Of a DNA stretch of 64,000 bases, positions 17,002 through 27,045 are shown piece after piece (the first letter of the stretch is position 1; each line of letters opens with the position of its first letter). The DNA comes from Williamsia sp. DF01-3 (GTDB lineage: Bacteria; Actinomycetota; Actinomycetes; Mycobacteriales; Mycobacteriaceae). The position numbers and the translations under genes were made by a program. Below the pieces are notes generated by a model that was given only the letters and a program-made list of their open reading frames with translations, did not search any database and was not told the origin of the DNA. The DNA is taken from NCBI RefSeq assembly GCF_023051145.1, contig NZ_JALKFS010000005.1, forward strand, positions 310,001-374,000, in the 5' to 3' direction.

Positions 17002-17931
17002 ATGAAGGCAGTACAGTTCCACGAGGTCGGGGGCCCCGAAGTCCTCCACTACGGAGATGTCGAGCAGCCGACGCCGGCCGCCGGACAGGTCCGCGTGCGT
17101 GTGGCAGCGTCGGCGTACAACGCCGCCGACAACGGCATGCGGGCTGGATTCTTGCCCATCCCAATTGTGTTGCCGCACATCCCCGGATATGACATTTCGG
17201 GAACCGTGGATGCGCTGGGCGAGGACGTGGACGACCTCGCAGTCGGCGACAATGTCATCGGGTTCCTGCCGATGGAACACGACGGTGGCGCAGCCGAGTA
17301 CGTCACCGCCCCAGCCCAGGCACTGGTGCATGCCCCCACCACAGTCCCGTTGGACGACGCCGCGGCCCTACCGTCTGTCGCCCTGACTGCATGGCAGGCG
17401 CTGTTCGACGACGGACAGCTGACCAGCGGACAGAGCGTGCTGATCGTCGGCGCCGGAGGCGTGGTCGGCAAGTACGCCATCCAACTGGCCAAACGCGCTG
17501 GCGTGCACGTCATCGCAACCGCCAGCCCACGCAGTATCGACGCAGTCCGCGCCGCGGGCGCCGACCACATCATCGATCACACCAACACCGCCGTACTCGA
17601 TGCCCTCGACGGGCATGTAGACGTATTGCTCAACCTCGCCCCCATCGAACCCGAGCAGTTCGCCACCCTCGTCACTGCCGTTCGAGACGGCGGCGCCGTT
17701 GTCAGCACCACCGCGTTCATGGCGACGCCCGACGACAAAGCACGAAATGTGCGGGCAGCCACCGTGTTCGTTCAACCGAACCGCACACGCCTCACCGAGA
17801 TCGTGTCCCTGGTCGACGCCGGCGCACTCACCATCGAGGTCACGCGGCGGATACCCCTCACCGAACTGCCCGCCCTCCACAAGGAAGCAGCCGGCGGACG
17901 GATCGCAGGGAAGATCATCGTGCTGCCCTGA
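17002..17931 (+). CDS. NADP-dependent quinone oxidoreductase-like MDR enzyme
   Basis: A 309-residue zinc-free medium-chain dehydrogenase. The N-terminus MKAVQFHEVGGPEVLHYGDV, then PGYDISGTV, the VGDNVIGFLP strand and a Rossmann motif VGAGGVVGKYAIQLAK are typical of NADPH:quinone reductase (QOR) family members. Zn-ligand Cys residues are missing. AAGGAG lies 6 nt before the ATG, which settles the start although the frame is open further upstream. It probably reduces electrophilic quinones or enones and is controlled by the divergent MarR protein. Confidence 0.88.
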   Translation: MKAVQFHEVGGPEVLHYGDVEQPTPAAGQVRVRVAASAYNAADNGMRAGFLPIPIVLPHIPGYDISGTVDALGEDVDDLAVGDNVIGFLPMEHDGGAAEYVTAPAQALVHAPTTVPLDDAAALPSVALTAWQALFDDGQLTSGQSVLIVGAGGVVGKYAIQLAKRAGVHVIATASPRSIDAVRAAGADHIIDHTNTAVLDALDGHVDVLLNLAPIEPEQFATLVTAVRDGGAVVSTTAFMATPDDKARNVRAATVFVQPNRTRLTEIVSLVDAGALTIEVTRRIPLTELPALHKEAAGGRIAGKIIVLP

Positions 17932-18288
17932 ATGCTCGGTTCGCATGTGGCAGCGCGCTGAATGGTTGATGTGGTACTGACTGAGGCCCGGCGAGCTCCT
18001 GCCGGCGCAGTCGCACGGGGCCAAGTCGCTTGGTCGAAATGCGTTCGGAGCCAGCTTTCGAACCCGAGCCATCACTATTTGCATAGCCAAGATCTTCTCA
18101 CCGTGAGTGGTCGGGTATCGTGCGTGTCGACCGTAATCTGTTGGCGCTGTGTGTACTTCATGGTGTCGCCCAGGCCACCATTGCGGTAGTGTGCTCATGC
18201 TACCGGTCCGCGAGTTGCACCCAGTAGCTTAGATGGCTCAGCAGCCGGTACCGATCCCGAGGAGACTTCGTTTAATCCCTGAGCGCGT
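17932..18288. other. Intergenic region without a supported gene
   Basis: The 357 bp between the convergent oxidoreductase and DUF3068 genes hold only short open frames with no family resemblance. A weak CCGGC/GCCGG hairpin around 17988-18005 may contribute to termination. Nothing else stands out. Confidence 0.5.
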
Positions 18289-19290
18289 CTACCCAGTAGC
18301 CGTCTTCGGCTGGCGGCGAACCCAGCCGATCGCAATGAGCACAAGACCAAGTGCAGCAAGGACTATGGGGGCCGCGGTGCCAATGAGTGTGAGCTGCTGG
18401 CTTGCCGCTTGCGCTTTTTCTGCTGCGTCCTTGGTGGACTCCGGTGTCATTGAGGCGTTGACAGACGTGACGGTCAGCAGAGGTATCTCATGGTCGGCAA
18501 TCGTCACGTTCGCGATCACCTTCTGCGACGTCGTTGCGGCAATCGGCGCCCCCGTGACTGCATCTGCAGAGAATGCGAGGTCCGTGTCGGCGGTGTATGT
18601 CAGTGGGACGGGGTCAGCGAAAACGGCAAGCGCGCTGCTGATTTCGTTCTGGATGTCTTGAGGCAAGGTAGGCAACAAAGCAGTGATCAACGCCTTCGGC
18701 AACGCCGGCGGGAGCGAAGAGGCCACGGCTGGGTCTCTCACCGACCCCTCGGCGTCAACTCGGTAGTTGTAGATCTCGCGGTTCGCGACGGTGCCGTCGT
18801 CGACGTAGACCAGCGGAACGCTCGTCCGCGTAGTGGCGTCAAGGAAGTTGAGCTCTGACGACTTGGGAGGATGCAGGGGCAGTGACACAGTCAACCCACT
18901 TTGCTCGTTCGTCGTCGGATCTCTCGGCAGGAGAGTGCTGTTGAGTGTGGTGCGGTCCATCTCGTAGCTCAGGTTGCTCTGTACCGGCCCGGCGGGGGTG
19001 TTGAGTGTCGAGTCGTCGTTGACAGTAGCTTTGTCACCATCGGTGTCGGTTACGTAGATTCGACGGTCAAGGGTGATGGGAACACCGCGGGTGATGAGAT
19101 TGTCAATGTCGCCGTTCTGCAGTGCTGCTGGGTCCAAGAAGTCCGCGGTGCCCTCGTAGTGAGCAGTGCTGTCGAGATCGCCGGGTAGTTGGGTCGCGTA
19201 CGGCACAAGGACCAAGCGTATGACGGCGGCTGCAGCGATGAGTAGGCCGCCGAGAACGACGAAGACGGCCGAGGACCTTCGAAAATGCAT
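18289..19290 (-). CDS. DUF3068 family envelope protein (second copy)
   Basis: A 333-residue protein with an N-terminal membrane helix (FVVLGGLLIAAAAVIRLVLVP), a large polar domain beginning TQLPGDLDSTAHYEGTA, and a C-terminal helix (LIGTAAPIVLAALGLVLIAIGW) followed by basic residues. This is the same two-anchor arrangement as the gene at 723-1937, and PLVYVDDGTVANREIYNYRV resembles internal DUF3068 segments. Function unknown; the family is confined largely to mycolic-acid actinobacteria. It stands alone between a convergent oxidoreductase and a thiolase gene. Confidence 0.75.
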   Translation of the reverse strand: MHFRRSSAVFVVLGGLLIAAAAVIRLVLVPYATQLPGDLDSTAHYEGTADFLDPAALQNGDIDNLITRGVPITLDRRIYVTDTDGDKATVNDDSTLNTPAGPVQSNLSYEMDRTTLNSTLLPRDPTTNEQSGLTVSLPLHPPKSSELNFLDATTRTSVPLVYVDDGTVANREIYNYRVDAEGSVRDPAVASSLPPALPKALITALLPTLPQDIQNEISSALAVFADPVPLTYTADTDLAFSADAVTGAPIAATTSQKVIANVTIADHEIPLLTVTSVNASMTPESTKDAAEKAQAASQQLTLIGTAAPIVLAALGLVLIAIGWVRRQPKTATG

Positions 19291-19539
19291 GGGTTCTCCT
19301 TGGGAAGCATCAAACGATGAAGCGAGCTCCGACCTTCTCTTGCTACGAAGTCGATCGTGCGGGTCGAGCCGGTGTGAGATGTGGGCGGCGCTCGCTGGGT
19401 GCGTGAGCGCTGCAGTTTGCGATCAGACTCGGTACGGCTGCCGCGGCCAAACGCTGCCGCCCGGGTGGGGATGCACCTGACCGGTCGTGCACAGAATGCG
19501 TTGTCTCGCAAAGGAGGCGGTGAGGACCGGCGCGTCTGT

Positions 19540-20733
19540 CTAGATGCGTTCGATGATGGTGGCGTTTGCCATTCCACCGCCCTCACAGATGGTCAGAAGC
19601 CCGTAACGCAGTTCGCTGCGGTGTAGTTCATGGACGAGGTCGGTGAGCATGCGTGCGCCGGTCGAGCCGATCGGGTGGCCGATAGCGATGGAGCCACCGT
19701 TGACGTTGACGCGTTCAGCGTCCAATCCCAGCTCGCGCATGTACATCAGCGGTACGCAGGCGAAAGCTTCGTTGACTTCGAACCGGTCGATGTCGTCGAG
19801 GGTGAGTCCAGCTTGCGCGAGTGCCATAAGCGTTGCCGGGACGACTGCGGTCAGCTGTAGAACTGGATCATCTGCAATTACTGCCATCGCTCGTATGACC
19901 GCTTTGGGTCGCAGTCCTGCATCGGCAGCGACTGCATGATCAGCGACTAGCACGGCGGCCGCTCCGTCGCTGATTTGCGAGGAGTTCGCGGCCGTGATCA
20001 CACCGTGCGGATCGAATACTGGTGCCAAACTGGCGACCTTGTCCGGGTCGATGTTCCTTCTGATGCCTTCGTCGGTGGCCGATATCTGCGGCTCGGAGCG
20101 GCTCTCGTTGCCTTCCATCGCCAGTGGTACGAGCTGGGAGTCAAAGGCGTGTGCGTCGGTGGCTGCTGCTGCGCGCCGGTGACTTTCAATGCTGTACGCG
20201 TCGAGGTCCGCTCGAGTCAGCCCCCACTTGGCGGCAACCAACTCCGCAGAGGGGCCCTGGGCCGGAACGGCTCCGTCGTATCGGTCCAGGGCTCTGATTC
20301 CGAACCATGTTCCCGGGCCGCGGGACGGATCGAACAGGGGGCCCAGGTCAACCCGGCTCATCGATTCGACGCCGCAACCGATAGCAAAGCCATATTCACC
20401 GCTACGCACGGCCTGTGCCGCGAAATGTACGGCTTGTTGCCCAGACCCACACTGCCGATCAATGGTGGTAGCGGGAAGTTTTTCTGGTAGTCCCGCGCCC
20501 AACGCGGCCCAGCGACCGATGTTGTGGGCCTGCTCTCCGTTTTGCGCGCCGCAGCCGGTGATGACGTCAGATAGCCGTGACGGATCAACCCCCGACCGTT
20601 CGGTGAGGTAGCTCAGAGTGTGAGCCAGGAGGTCTGCGGGATGAATATGAGCCAACTTCCCGCGCCTGCGGCCCACTGGCGTGCGCACGGCATCCACAAT
20701 GACGACGTCGTTTCCAGCAACTGATGAGTTCAA
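19540..20733 (-). CDS. Thiolase (acetyl-CoA C-acetyltransferase family)
   Basis: A 397-residue thiolase of normal length. The acyl-accepting Cys95 lies in DRQCGSGQQAVHFAAQ; the C-terminal active-site segments are NEAFACVPL, GGSIAIGHPIGSTGAR (His) and LLTICEGGGMANATI (second Cys). It cleaves 3-ketoacyl-CoA or condenses acetyl-CoA units. The start is a TTG preceded by a GAGAGGACAGAGG purine tract. It is divergent from an acyl-CoA synthetase-amidase operon, so it may take part in the same acid-degradation pathway. Confidence 0.92.
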   Translation of the reverse strand: MNSSVAGNDVVIVDAVRTPVGRRRGKLAHIHPADLLAHTLSYLTERSGVDPSRLSDVITGCGAQNGEQAHNIGRWAALGAGLPEKLPATTIDRQCGSGQQAVHFAAQAVRSGEYGFAIGCGVESMSRVDLGPLFDPSRGPGTWFGIRALDRYDGAVPAQGPSAELVAAKWGLTRADLDAYSIESHRRAAAATDAHAFDSQLVPLAMEGNESRSEPQISATDEGIRRNIDPDKVASLAPVFDPHGVITAANSSQISDGAAAVLVADHAVAADAGLRPKAVIRAMAVIADDPVLQLTAVVPATLMALAQAGLTLDDIDRFEVNEAFACVPLMYMRELGLDAERVNVNGGSIAIGHPIGSTGARMLTDLVHELHRSELRYGLLTICEGGGMANATIIERI

Positions 20734-21013
20734 CCTCTGTCCTCTCTTCGCCCCCTACCGATCCGGCTGGGCTTGCTCACTGACTTCGATTGGCATCCAC
20801 AGCGAAGCGTCAGCTGAGGAGATATGTGAATCACCGTAAAGTTGAATGGAACGTACGTCAAGGCCACGATGGCGTGACCAGGTGCTCTTGCCAATACGTG
20901 AATATCGGTTAATCTGAAGCCACGGTCTGTGATGGTGGTTACATTCGTCGACCAGTGAAGCGTCCATGACCGACGGCCGTGGTGTCACACCACATGTCAG
21001 ACCAGGAGAATCC

Positions 21014-22575
21014 ATGAACTTGATCGACTACATCGACCGCGGAGTGCGGATCCGCCCGAACGCGCCGTGCATGGTGAGATCCGACGGATCTGAGATCTAC
21101 ACCCATGCCTCGTTCAGCCGGCTCACGGAGCAGATCGCAGCCGCCCTGCACACTGATGGACTCGCCCCCGGGGAGCGAGTAGCGATATACAGCCCGAACG
21201 ACGCGGACGCCTTCGCGTGTGTCATTGGCGTCATACGAGCCGGCGGCATATGGACAGCCGTCAACGCGGCGAGCCGCCCCATCGAGATCGCAGCGTTCTT
21301 GAACCTGGTCGGGTGCAACCGTCTGATCTACCACGCCGATCTCTCCGAGCACATCGACGAACTGCTGCAACACGTTCCGACCATCACGTCGGTCATTTCG
21401 ATTGGCTCAGGGCAACGAGACGACCTGGCTCTCGACACATGGATCGCCTCGGCCGACGAGTATCGGCCACCACACGGGCGCAACCCCGAAGACATCGCTG
21501 TTCTCGCACCGACCGGCGGAACCACAGGAACTCCGAAGGCCGTCCCCGCCAGTCACCGCCAACTGGTCTTGATGTGCTTGGCACACAACACACACTTAGC
21601 CGAGCCCGAACCGCCGCGGTACGTGTGTGCGACGCCGATGACACACGCAGCAGGCATGGCAGCCTTTCCGGTGCTGGCCGAAGGAGGTCAGGTGATCATC
21701 CACCGCGGCGTCAACGCGCCCGAGATATTCGGCTCCATCGAACGCAATCGCGCCACTCGCATATTCCTCCCCCCACCGCGCTCTACGCACTGCTCGCACA
21801 CCCGGACGTACTACACACGAACTTTTCGTCTTTGCGTCATTTCCTGCTTGCGGCTGCCCCCGTCGCTCCAGAGCGCCTCGCTGAAGCTGTCAACATCTTT
21901 GGCCCTGTGATGACCCAAGTATTCGGACAGGCCGAGGCGCCATTCGTCTGTACCATCCTCACCGCAGAAGAGATTGCCGACGCCACCAAAGACGCCAGTC
22001 TCCGCCATCGGCTCGCATCCTGTGGCAGGCCGAGTGTCGTTGCGCGCGTTGAGATCATGGGCGAAGACGGGCATCTACTCGGCGTCAACGAACAGGGTGA
22101 GATCGTGATCAGGTCCGATCTCGTGTTCAGCGGGTACTGGAACAACCCCAACGCGTCCGCCGAGACCCGCCGCGCCGGCGACTGGCACGGGACCGGCGAC
22201 ATCGGGTACCGAGACAAAGACGGGTTCATCTACATTCTCGACCGCAAGAAGGACCTCATCATCACCGGAGGATTCAACGTGTATCCCTCCGAAGTCGAGG
22301 CCGTCCTGCACACTCTGCCGTCAATCAACGACTGCGCGGTGATCGGAATACCCGATGACAAATGGGGAGAAGCTGTCACCGCTTTCGTCGAAGTGAAAGA
22401 CGGTCACGACATCGATCCGGACGAGGTCATTGCCGCCTGCAAGAAGGCTCTTGGCTCAGTCAAAGCCCCCAAGGCTGTACACATCCAGGACGACCTGCCC
22501 CGATCCCCCGTCGGCAAAGTACTGCGCCGCGAACTGCGCGAGAAGTATTGGAACCATCTCGAGCGCAAGGTCTAA
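21014..22575 (+). pseudogene. AMP-dependent acyl-CoA synthetase with a frameshift
   Basis: From ATG 21014 the protein shows the ANL family order: YTHASFSRLTEQIA, the AMP/phosphate loop APTGGTTGTPKAV, and PMTHAAGM. At a CCCCCC run near 21769-21774 the family match passes into the frame one base back (FLPP, then TALYALLAHPDVL), which continues through GYWNNP, GTGDIGYRDKDGFIYILDRKKDLIITGG and the catalytic Lys in SPVGKVLRR. One extra C restores a protein of about 520 residues. It would activate a carboxylic acid as its CoA ester. Two amidase genes follow. Confidence 0.88.
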
Positions 22576-22624
22576 CGCGCCGCGAACCCCTCTTCCGACT
22601 ACAACCACCAATCAAGGACCGCAC

Positions 22625-24082
22625 ATGGATACCAACGACATTGCCAGGCTTGATGCCACCGAACAGGCCGCGCTCGTCCGACGCGGCGACCTCACCCCTC
22701 TTGACTTGGTCGACGCCGCCATCACTCGAATCCAACAACTCAACCCCACACTCAACGCTGCGGTCTACGAACGTTTCGACCAAGCACGACAGGAAGCCGC
22801 CGACCCCGGGTCGCTACCCCGCGGGCCGTTGACGGGTGTGCCGTTCCTCCTCAAGGACCTCGGCCAAATGGTGGAAGGCGAACCACACACCATCGGGTGG
22901 AGCGTCCTCAAGGAGATCGACTATCGCGCCCCCGTGACCTCCTACGTCGCGCAGAAGCTGATCAACTCAGGGCTGATTCGCCTTGGTCATTCCGCAGTGC
23001 CGGAACTGGGCGCCTCAGCCGTGTCGGTCGAAACCCCAGCATGGGGACAGACCCGCAATCCGTGGGACCCGACGCGGGTGGTGGGGGCCTCCAGCGGCGG
23101 AGCAGCAGCAGCTGTCGCATCCGGAATGGTCCCCATCGCGCACGGCAACGATGCGGGCGGGTCAATTCGGATACCGGCTGCCTTCTGCGGTCTCGTCGGA
23201 CTCAAACCCTCCCGCGGCCGAACCTCACTCGGTCCCCTCCAGGGCGAGGGCCTAGGACTCTCACAGGAAGAAGGGGTCCTCGCACGTTCGGTCCGAGACG
23301 CCGCCCTCGGGATAGACATCGTCTCAGGCAATATGCCCGGCGACCCCTTCAACGCCCCGCCCCCAGCCCGGCCGTTCTCCGACGAAGTCGGCCGGGATCC
23401 GGGCACACTGCGAGTCGGAGTCGTTCGCGCCGCACCTGCCGATATGGCTCCCTTCAGTTCCGACGCCATTGCCGCCCTCGAAACAGGAATCACACACCTC
23501 ACCGCTCTGGGACACGTCGTCGAAGACTCCTATCCAGACATGCTCAACGACGAGAACATCTTCGTTCCCTACGCCCGAACCTTTGCGAGCCACTTCGCAG
23601 CCGCGGTCGAACCCATCGAACACCAACTCGGACGACCACTAAGACCCGATGACTTCGCGCCATTCACCTGGGCCCTGATCGAACAGGGTCGGACCCATAC
23701 CGCTACGCACTACATTCAGTACGCCGACTGGCGTAACGACGTGTCGCGGAGATCGGGCGCGTGGTGGGCACAGGGTTATGACGTCCTGATCCTGCCGACC
23801 GTGAGCTCCGTCGCCCCTCGTCTCGGCGAGTGGCAAATCCGGCCCGGCGAACGAGTTGACGACGCAGTCCGGCGCACGTTCGATTTCGTTCCCTTCACCC
23901 ACATCTGGAACGCAACCGGCCAACCAGCGATCTCCCTTCCACTCCACATCACCCCCGAGGGCTTGCCACTCGGCGTGCAGCTTGTCGCCGGATATGGCCG
24001 CGAAGACCTACTACTGCGCCTGGCCTCCCAAATCGAATCGGCCTACCCCTGGAACGTACAACCACTGCACGCTGCTAGTTAG
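22625..24082 (+). CDS. Amidase (amidase-signature family), first of a tandem pair
   Basis: A 485-residue amidase-signature enzyme with the Ser-cisSer-Lys triad: Lys in GVPFLLKDL (about residue 80), the Gly/Ser-rich ASSGGAAAAVASG and nucleophile segment GNDAGGSIRIPAAFCGLVGLKPS. These hydrolyse amides to carboxylic acids and ammonia. It follows the acyl-CoA synthetase by 49 bp and a close paralog follows after 84 bp. This suggests that the amide's acid product is activated by the synthetase. The start ATG (MDTNDIARLDATEQAA) matches the start of the paralog. Confidence 0.93.
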   Translation: MDTNDIARLDATEQAALVRRGDLTPLDLVDAAITRIQQLNPTLNAAVYERFDQARQEAADPGSLPRGPLTGVPFLLKDLGQMVEGEPHTIGWSVLKEIDYRAPVTSYVAQKLINSGLIRLGHSAVPELGASAVSVETPAWGQTRNPWDPTRVVGASSGGAAAAVASGMVPIAHGNDAGGSIRIPAAFCGLVGLKPSRGRTSLGPLQGEGLGLSQEEGVLARSVRDAALGIDIVSGNMPGDPFNAPPPARPFSDEVGRDPGTLRVGVVRAAPADMAPFSSDAIAALETGITHLTALGHVVEDSYPDMLNDENIFVPYARTFASHFAAAVEPIEHQLGRPLRPDDFAPFTWALIEQGRTHTATHYIQYADWRNDVSRRSGAWWAQGYDVLILPTVSSVAPRLGEWQIRPGERVDDAVRRTFDFVPFTHIWNATGQPAISLPLHITPEGLPLGVQLVAGYGREDLLLRLASQIESAYPWNVQPLHAAS

Positions 24083-24166
24083 GTCCTCGTAATTTAACGA
24101 ATAGTCCACGACAACGACGCATGTGGAATCACAAGCGTCACCTTTCAATCCCAAAGGACATACACG

Positions 24167-25633
24167 ATGGACCTGAACGCCACTCAATGGATGGACGCCA
24201 CCGATCAGGCCGCGGCCATCAGCGACGGTGAATGCACCCCTCTCGAGCTCGTGGACGCGGCCATCGCCCGAATCGAACGGATGAACCCCACCCTCAACGC
24301 GGTCATCCACCAACGATTCGAGGCCGCGCGTGCGGAAGCGGCACGTCCTGCCGATCTACCCAACGGTCCGCTGCACGGCGTTCCGTTCCTTCTCAAGGAC
24401 CTCATCCAAACCGTGGCCGGCGAGCCACACTCCATGGGCTGGAAAGTGTTGAAAGACATCGAGTACAGAGCGACAACGACCAGCTACGTCGCCCAGAAGT
24501 TCGATGACGCCGGCCTAATCCGAGTCGGCCAAACCACGGTTCCAGAGTGGGGAGCCACCCTATCGGCTGAAACGGCCGCCTGGGGTATCACCCGCAACCC
24601 GTGGGATACCAACCGGGCGGCAGGAGGATCAAGCACCGGATCGGCAGTAGCGGTCGCTTCGGGAATGGTGCCACTGGCGCACGGCAACGACGCCGGCGGC
24701 TCCATCCGAATCCCAGCAGCATTCTGCGGACTTGTAGGCCTCAAAGCCACCAGAGGGCGTTCATCGCTGGGTCCCTTGCATGGCGACTACCTCAGTGCAC
24801 AGTCCGAGGAGGGCGTCCTGGCGCGGTCAGTGCGAGACGCAGCGCTCGGACTGGACATCATCACCGGGAGCATGCCCGGTGATCCCTTTCCCGCACCCGC
24901 GCCGAGCCGCCCCTACTCCGACGAGATCGGCATCGACCCCGGGAACCTGCGCATCGGGTATCTCGACCGCACCCCACCAGACGTAGCCGACTTCAGCAAC
25001 GACGCGCTGACCGCCCTCACAAACGCGCTTACCCTGCTCACGTCGTTAGGTCACCGTGTCCAGGACTCCCACCCAGCGGTACTGGAGAACGACGGTCTCA
25101 CCGACGCCTTCTTGAATATCGTTGCCTGCCAAGAAGCCGCGGGCGCTGCGACCATGCAACACCAACTCGGCCGTGAACTCACTGCCGATGACTTCGAGCA
25201 GTGGACGTGGGCACTGATCGAGCGCGGCAAGCAGACTCCAGCAACGGCCTATCTCGCCTACCCCGACTGGCGCAACTCTGTTTCACGGGGAATCGCCCAA
25301 TGGTGGGAACAGGGGTACGACGTACTGGTGATGCCAACAGTCTCACGGTGCGCTCCGCTGATCGGCGAGCTCGCGATGGGTCCGGCAGATACACTCGAAG
25401 ACTTAGCCCACCAATACTTCTCGTACGTTCCATTCACCCACATCTTCAATGCGACCGGGCAACCCGCCCTCACCTTGCCTCTGCACGTCACACCCCAGGG
25501 ACTTCCTCTAGGTGTCATGTTCGTCGCGGCCCGCGGCCGCGAGGACGTCTTGCTGCAGCTGGCATCCCAACTCGAGTATGCAGCTCCATGGAAAAACGTC
25601 CATCCTTCGGGTCTGGCGCCCACGCCCATCTGA
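24167..25633 (+). CDS. Amidase (amidase-signature family), second of a tandem pair
   Basis: A 488-residue paralog of the preceding gene with very similar sequence over the whole length (MDLNATQWMDATDQAAA, GVPFLLKDLIQT, GGSSTGSAVAVASG, GNDAGGSIRIPAAFCGLVGLKAT). All triad residues are present. AAAGGA lies 9 nt before the ATG. The pair arose by tandem duplication and has diverged, so the two may act on different amides. Co-transcribed with the acyl-CoA synthetase and probably with the regulator behind. Confidence 0.93.
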   Translation: MDLNATQWMDATDQAAAISDGECTPLELVDAAIARIERMNPTLNAVIHQRFEAARAEAARPADLPNGPLHGVPFLLKDLIQTVAGEPHSMGWKVLKDIEYRATTTSYVAQKFDDAGLIRVGQTTVPEWGATLSAETAAWGITRNPWDTNRAAGGSSTGSAVAVASGMVPLAHGNDAGGSIRIPAAFCGLVGLKATRGRSSLGPLHGDYLSAQSEEGVLARSVRDAALGLDIITGSMPGDPFPAPAPSRPYSDEIGIDPGNLRIGYLDRTPPDVADFSNDALTALTNALTLLTSLGHRVQDSHPAVLENDGLTDAFLNIVACQEAAGAATMQHQLGRELTADDFEQWTWALIERGKQTPATAYLAYPDWRNSVSRGIAQWWEQGYDVLVMPTVSRCAPLIGELAMGPADTLEDLAHQYFSYVPFTHIFNATGQPALTLPLHVTPQGLPLGVMFVAARGREDVLLQLASQLEYAAPWKNVHPSGLAPTPI

Positions 25634-25727
25634 CCATCACTCGACCCACCACTGAGATGGTCTGCGCATCAGGGAATACTGGTTACCCACACATGGGCAC
25701 AGTGCCATCGACCCTTAGAGAGCTGGC

Positions 25728-26918
25728 GTGACAATCGACGGGAAGCACAACGCGATCGAACGGCGCCCTCGCGATCGAAAACAGCGCATTCTCGCTGCCG
25801 CCGAGCACCAATTCGCCACGATGGGTTTCAGCCAGGTCTCGATGGCCGCCATTGCAGCAGATGTCGGCGTCGGCGCCAGCGCCGTTTACCGCCACTACCG
25901 CGGCAAACAAGACCTTTTCGCCGCAGTCCTGGATCGCACTCTTTCAGATATTGAGGTAGCGATCGCCGACCCACAGTGCACCCTTGCCGAGTCGATCAAC
26001 ACGGTCGCGCGCATCGGTATCAGTAACCGGAACTTCGGCGTGCTGTGGATGCGCGACTTACCCTCACTCCCTGAGAGCGACCACAAGCTACTGGCTGGCC
26101 GGATGGAGTCGATCACCCGTCGGCTCGGCGATCGCATCCACGCCGATCACCCCTCAACTGACGGCCAAACGTGCGCTCAAGCGCTGCTCGCAATGATGCT
26201 CAGCCCCTCGCGGCACACCATCGATTTGGGCCCCGACAAGGCCGTTGGCGTAATCACCCAGTTGGCCGCTCGTCTCCTCGACGCAGCCACCACGACCACG
26301 CAGCAACCGGTTTCCGTGTCCTACGCCCCCATCGGAATGGCGCCGCAGGTTCCAATCACCAAGCGCGAGGCCATTCTCGCCGCCGCAACCCGATTGTTCG
26401 ACCAGCGAGGTTATGCCGCAGTCGGCCTTAACGACATCGGCGCCGCGGCGAAAATCACCGGACCGGCGATCTACCATCACTTCCCGAGCAAGATCGATAT
26501 CCTCGACGCGATTCTTGTACGTGGCAACGAGTCACTGTGGTTGTCGTTGAGCCACGCGCTCAACGCTGCCAACAGCGTCGACGACGCCCTCGATAGGGTT
26601 ATCGACAGTTATGCCCAGTTCGTCTACCGCAACCCGTCGACGTTGGCTGTCCTGACGGCCGAGGTGGTCAATCTGCCAGAATCACTCCGCGAGATCTACC
26701 GACTGAACCAGCACAACTATATCGATGAGTGGGTTCAACTCCTAGGACAATGCGATCCGCGAATCAGTCAGGCAGAAGGCAGATTTCGCGTTCATGCGGC
26801 CATCGCCGTGATCAACAAACTCACCCGAGACGTCCACAGCAAGGGGCCAAGTCTCCTTGCTCAGACCACCCGACTTGCCCGAGCCCTCCTCACTGACCCG
26901 GCCAATTCTGGTACTTGA
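25728..26918 (+). CDS. Double TetR regulator (two fused TetR units)
   Basis: A 396-residue protein made of two complete TetR-type halves. The first helix-turn-helix is at about residues 20-65 (ILAAAEHQFATMGFSQVSMAAIAADVGVGASAVYRHYRGKQDLF). The second is at about 212-257 (ILAAATRLFDQRGYAAVGLNDIGAAAKITGPAIYHHFPSKIDIL). Ordinary TetR proteins are about 200 residues and dimerise; this chain could act as an intramolecular dimer with two different reading heads. Starts at GTG, 94 bp after the second amidase, and a strong terminator follows. It probably controls the amidase operon. Confidence 0.88.
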   Translation: MTIDGKHNAIERRPRDRKQRILAAAEHQFATMGFSQVSMAAIAADVGVGASAVYRHYRGKQDLFAAVLDRTLSDIEVAIADPQCTLAESINTVARIGISNRNFGVLWMRDLPSLPESDHKLLAGRMESITRRLGDRIHADHPSTDGQTCAQALLAMMLSPSRHTIDLGPDKAVGVITQLAARLLDAATTTTQQPVSVSYAPIGMAPQVPITKREAILAAATRLFDQRGYAAVGLNDIGAAAKITGPAIYHHFPSKIDILDAILVRGNESLWLSLSHALNAANSVDDALDRVIDSYAQFVYRNPSTLAVLTAEVVNLPESLREIYRLNQHNYIDEWVQLLGQCDPRISQAEGRFRVHAAIAVINKLTRDVHSKGPSLLAQTTRLARALLTDPANSGT

Positions 26919-26921
26919 CCA

Positions 26922-26947
26922 CCGCCCAGCAGGGCGGGTTCACTTTT
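26922..26947 (+). terminator. Rho-independent terminator after the double TetR gene
   Basis: CCGCCC (26922-26927), AGCA loop and GGGCGG (26932-26937) followed by GTTCACTTTTT. The stem plus T-run is a classical terminator, 3 bp after the TetR stop codon, and closes the synthetase-amidase-amidase-TetR unit. Confidence 0.85.
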
Positions 26948-27045
26948 TCCGATTCCGTGGATGACACATCCATCAAACAAATCGAATAGCTGGCCAGCAT
27001 CGCCGATCGGAGCGTCAAAGATGACGTACTCACGCCGTGACCAGT

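Noticed and set aside
17962-18189. 75-residue plus-strand frame in the 17932-18288 gap
   Set aside because: No start context, no motif, and a composition unlike neighbouring genes.
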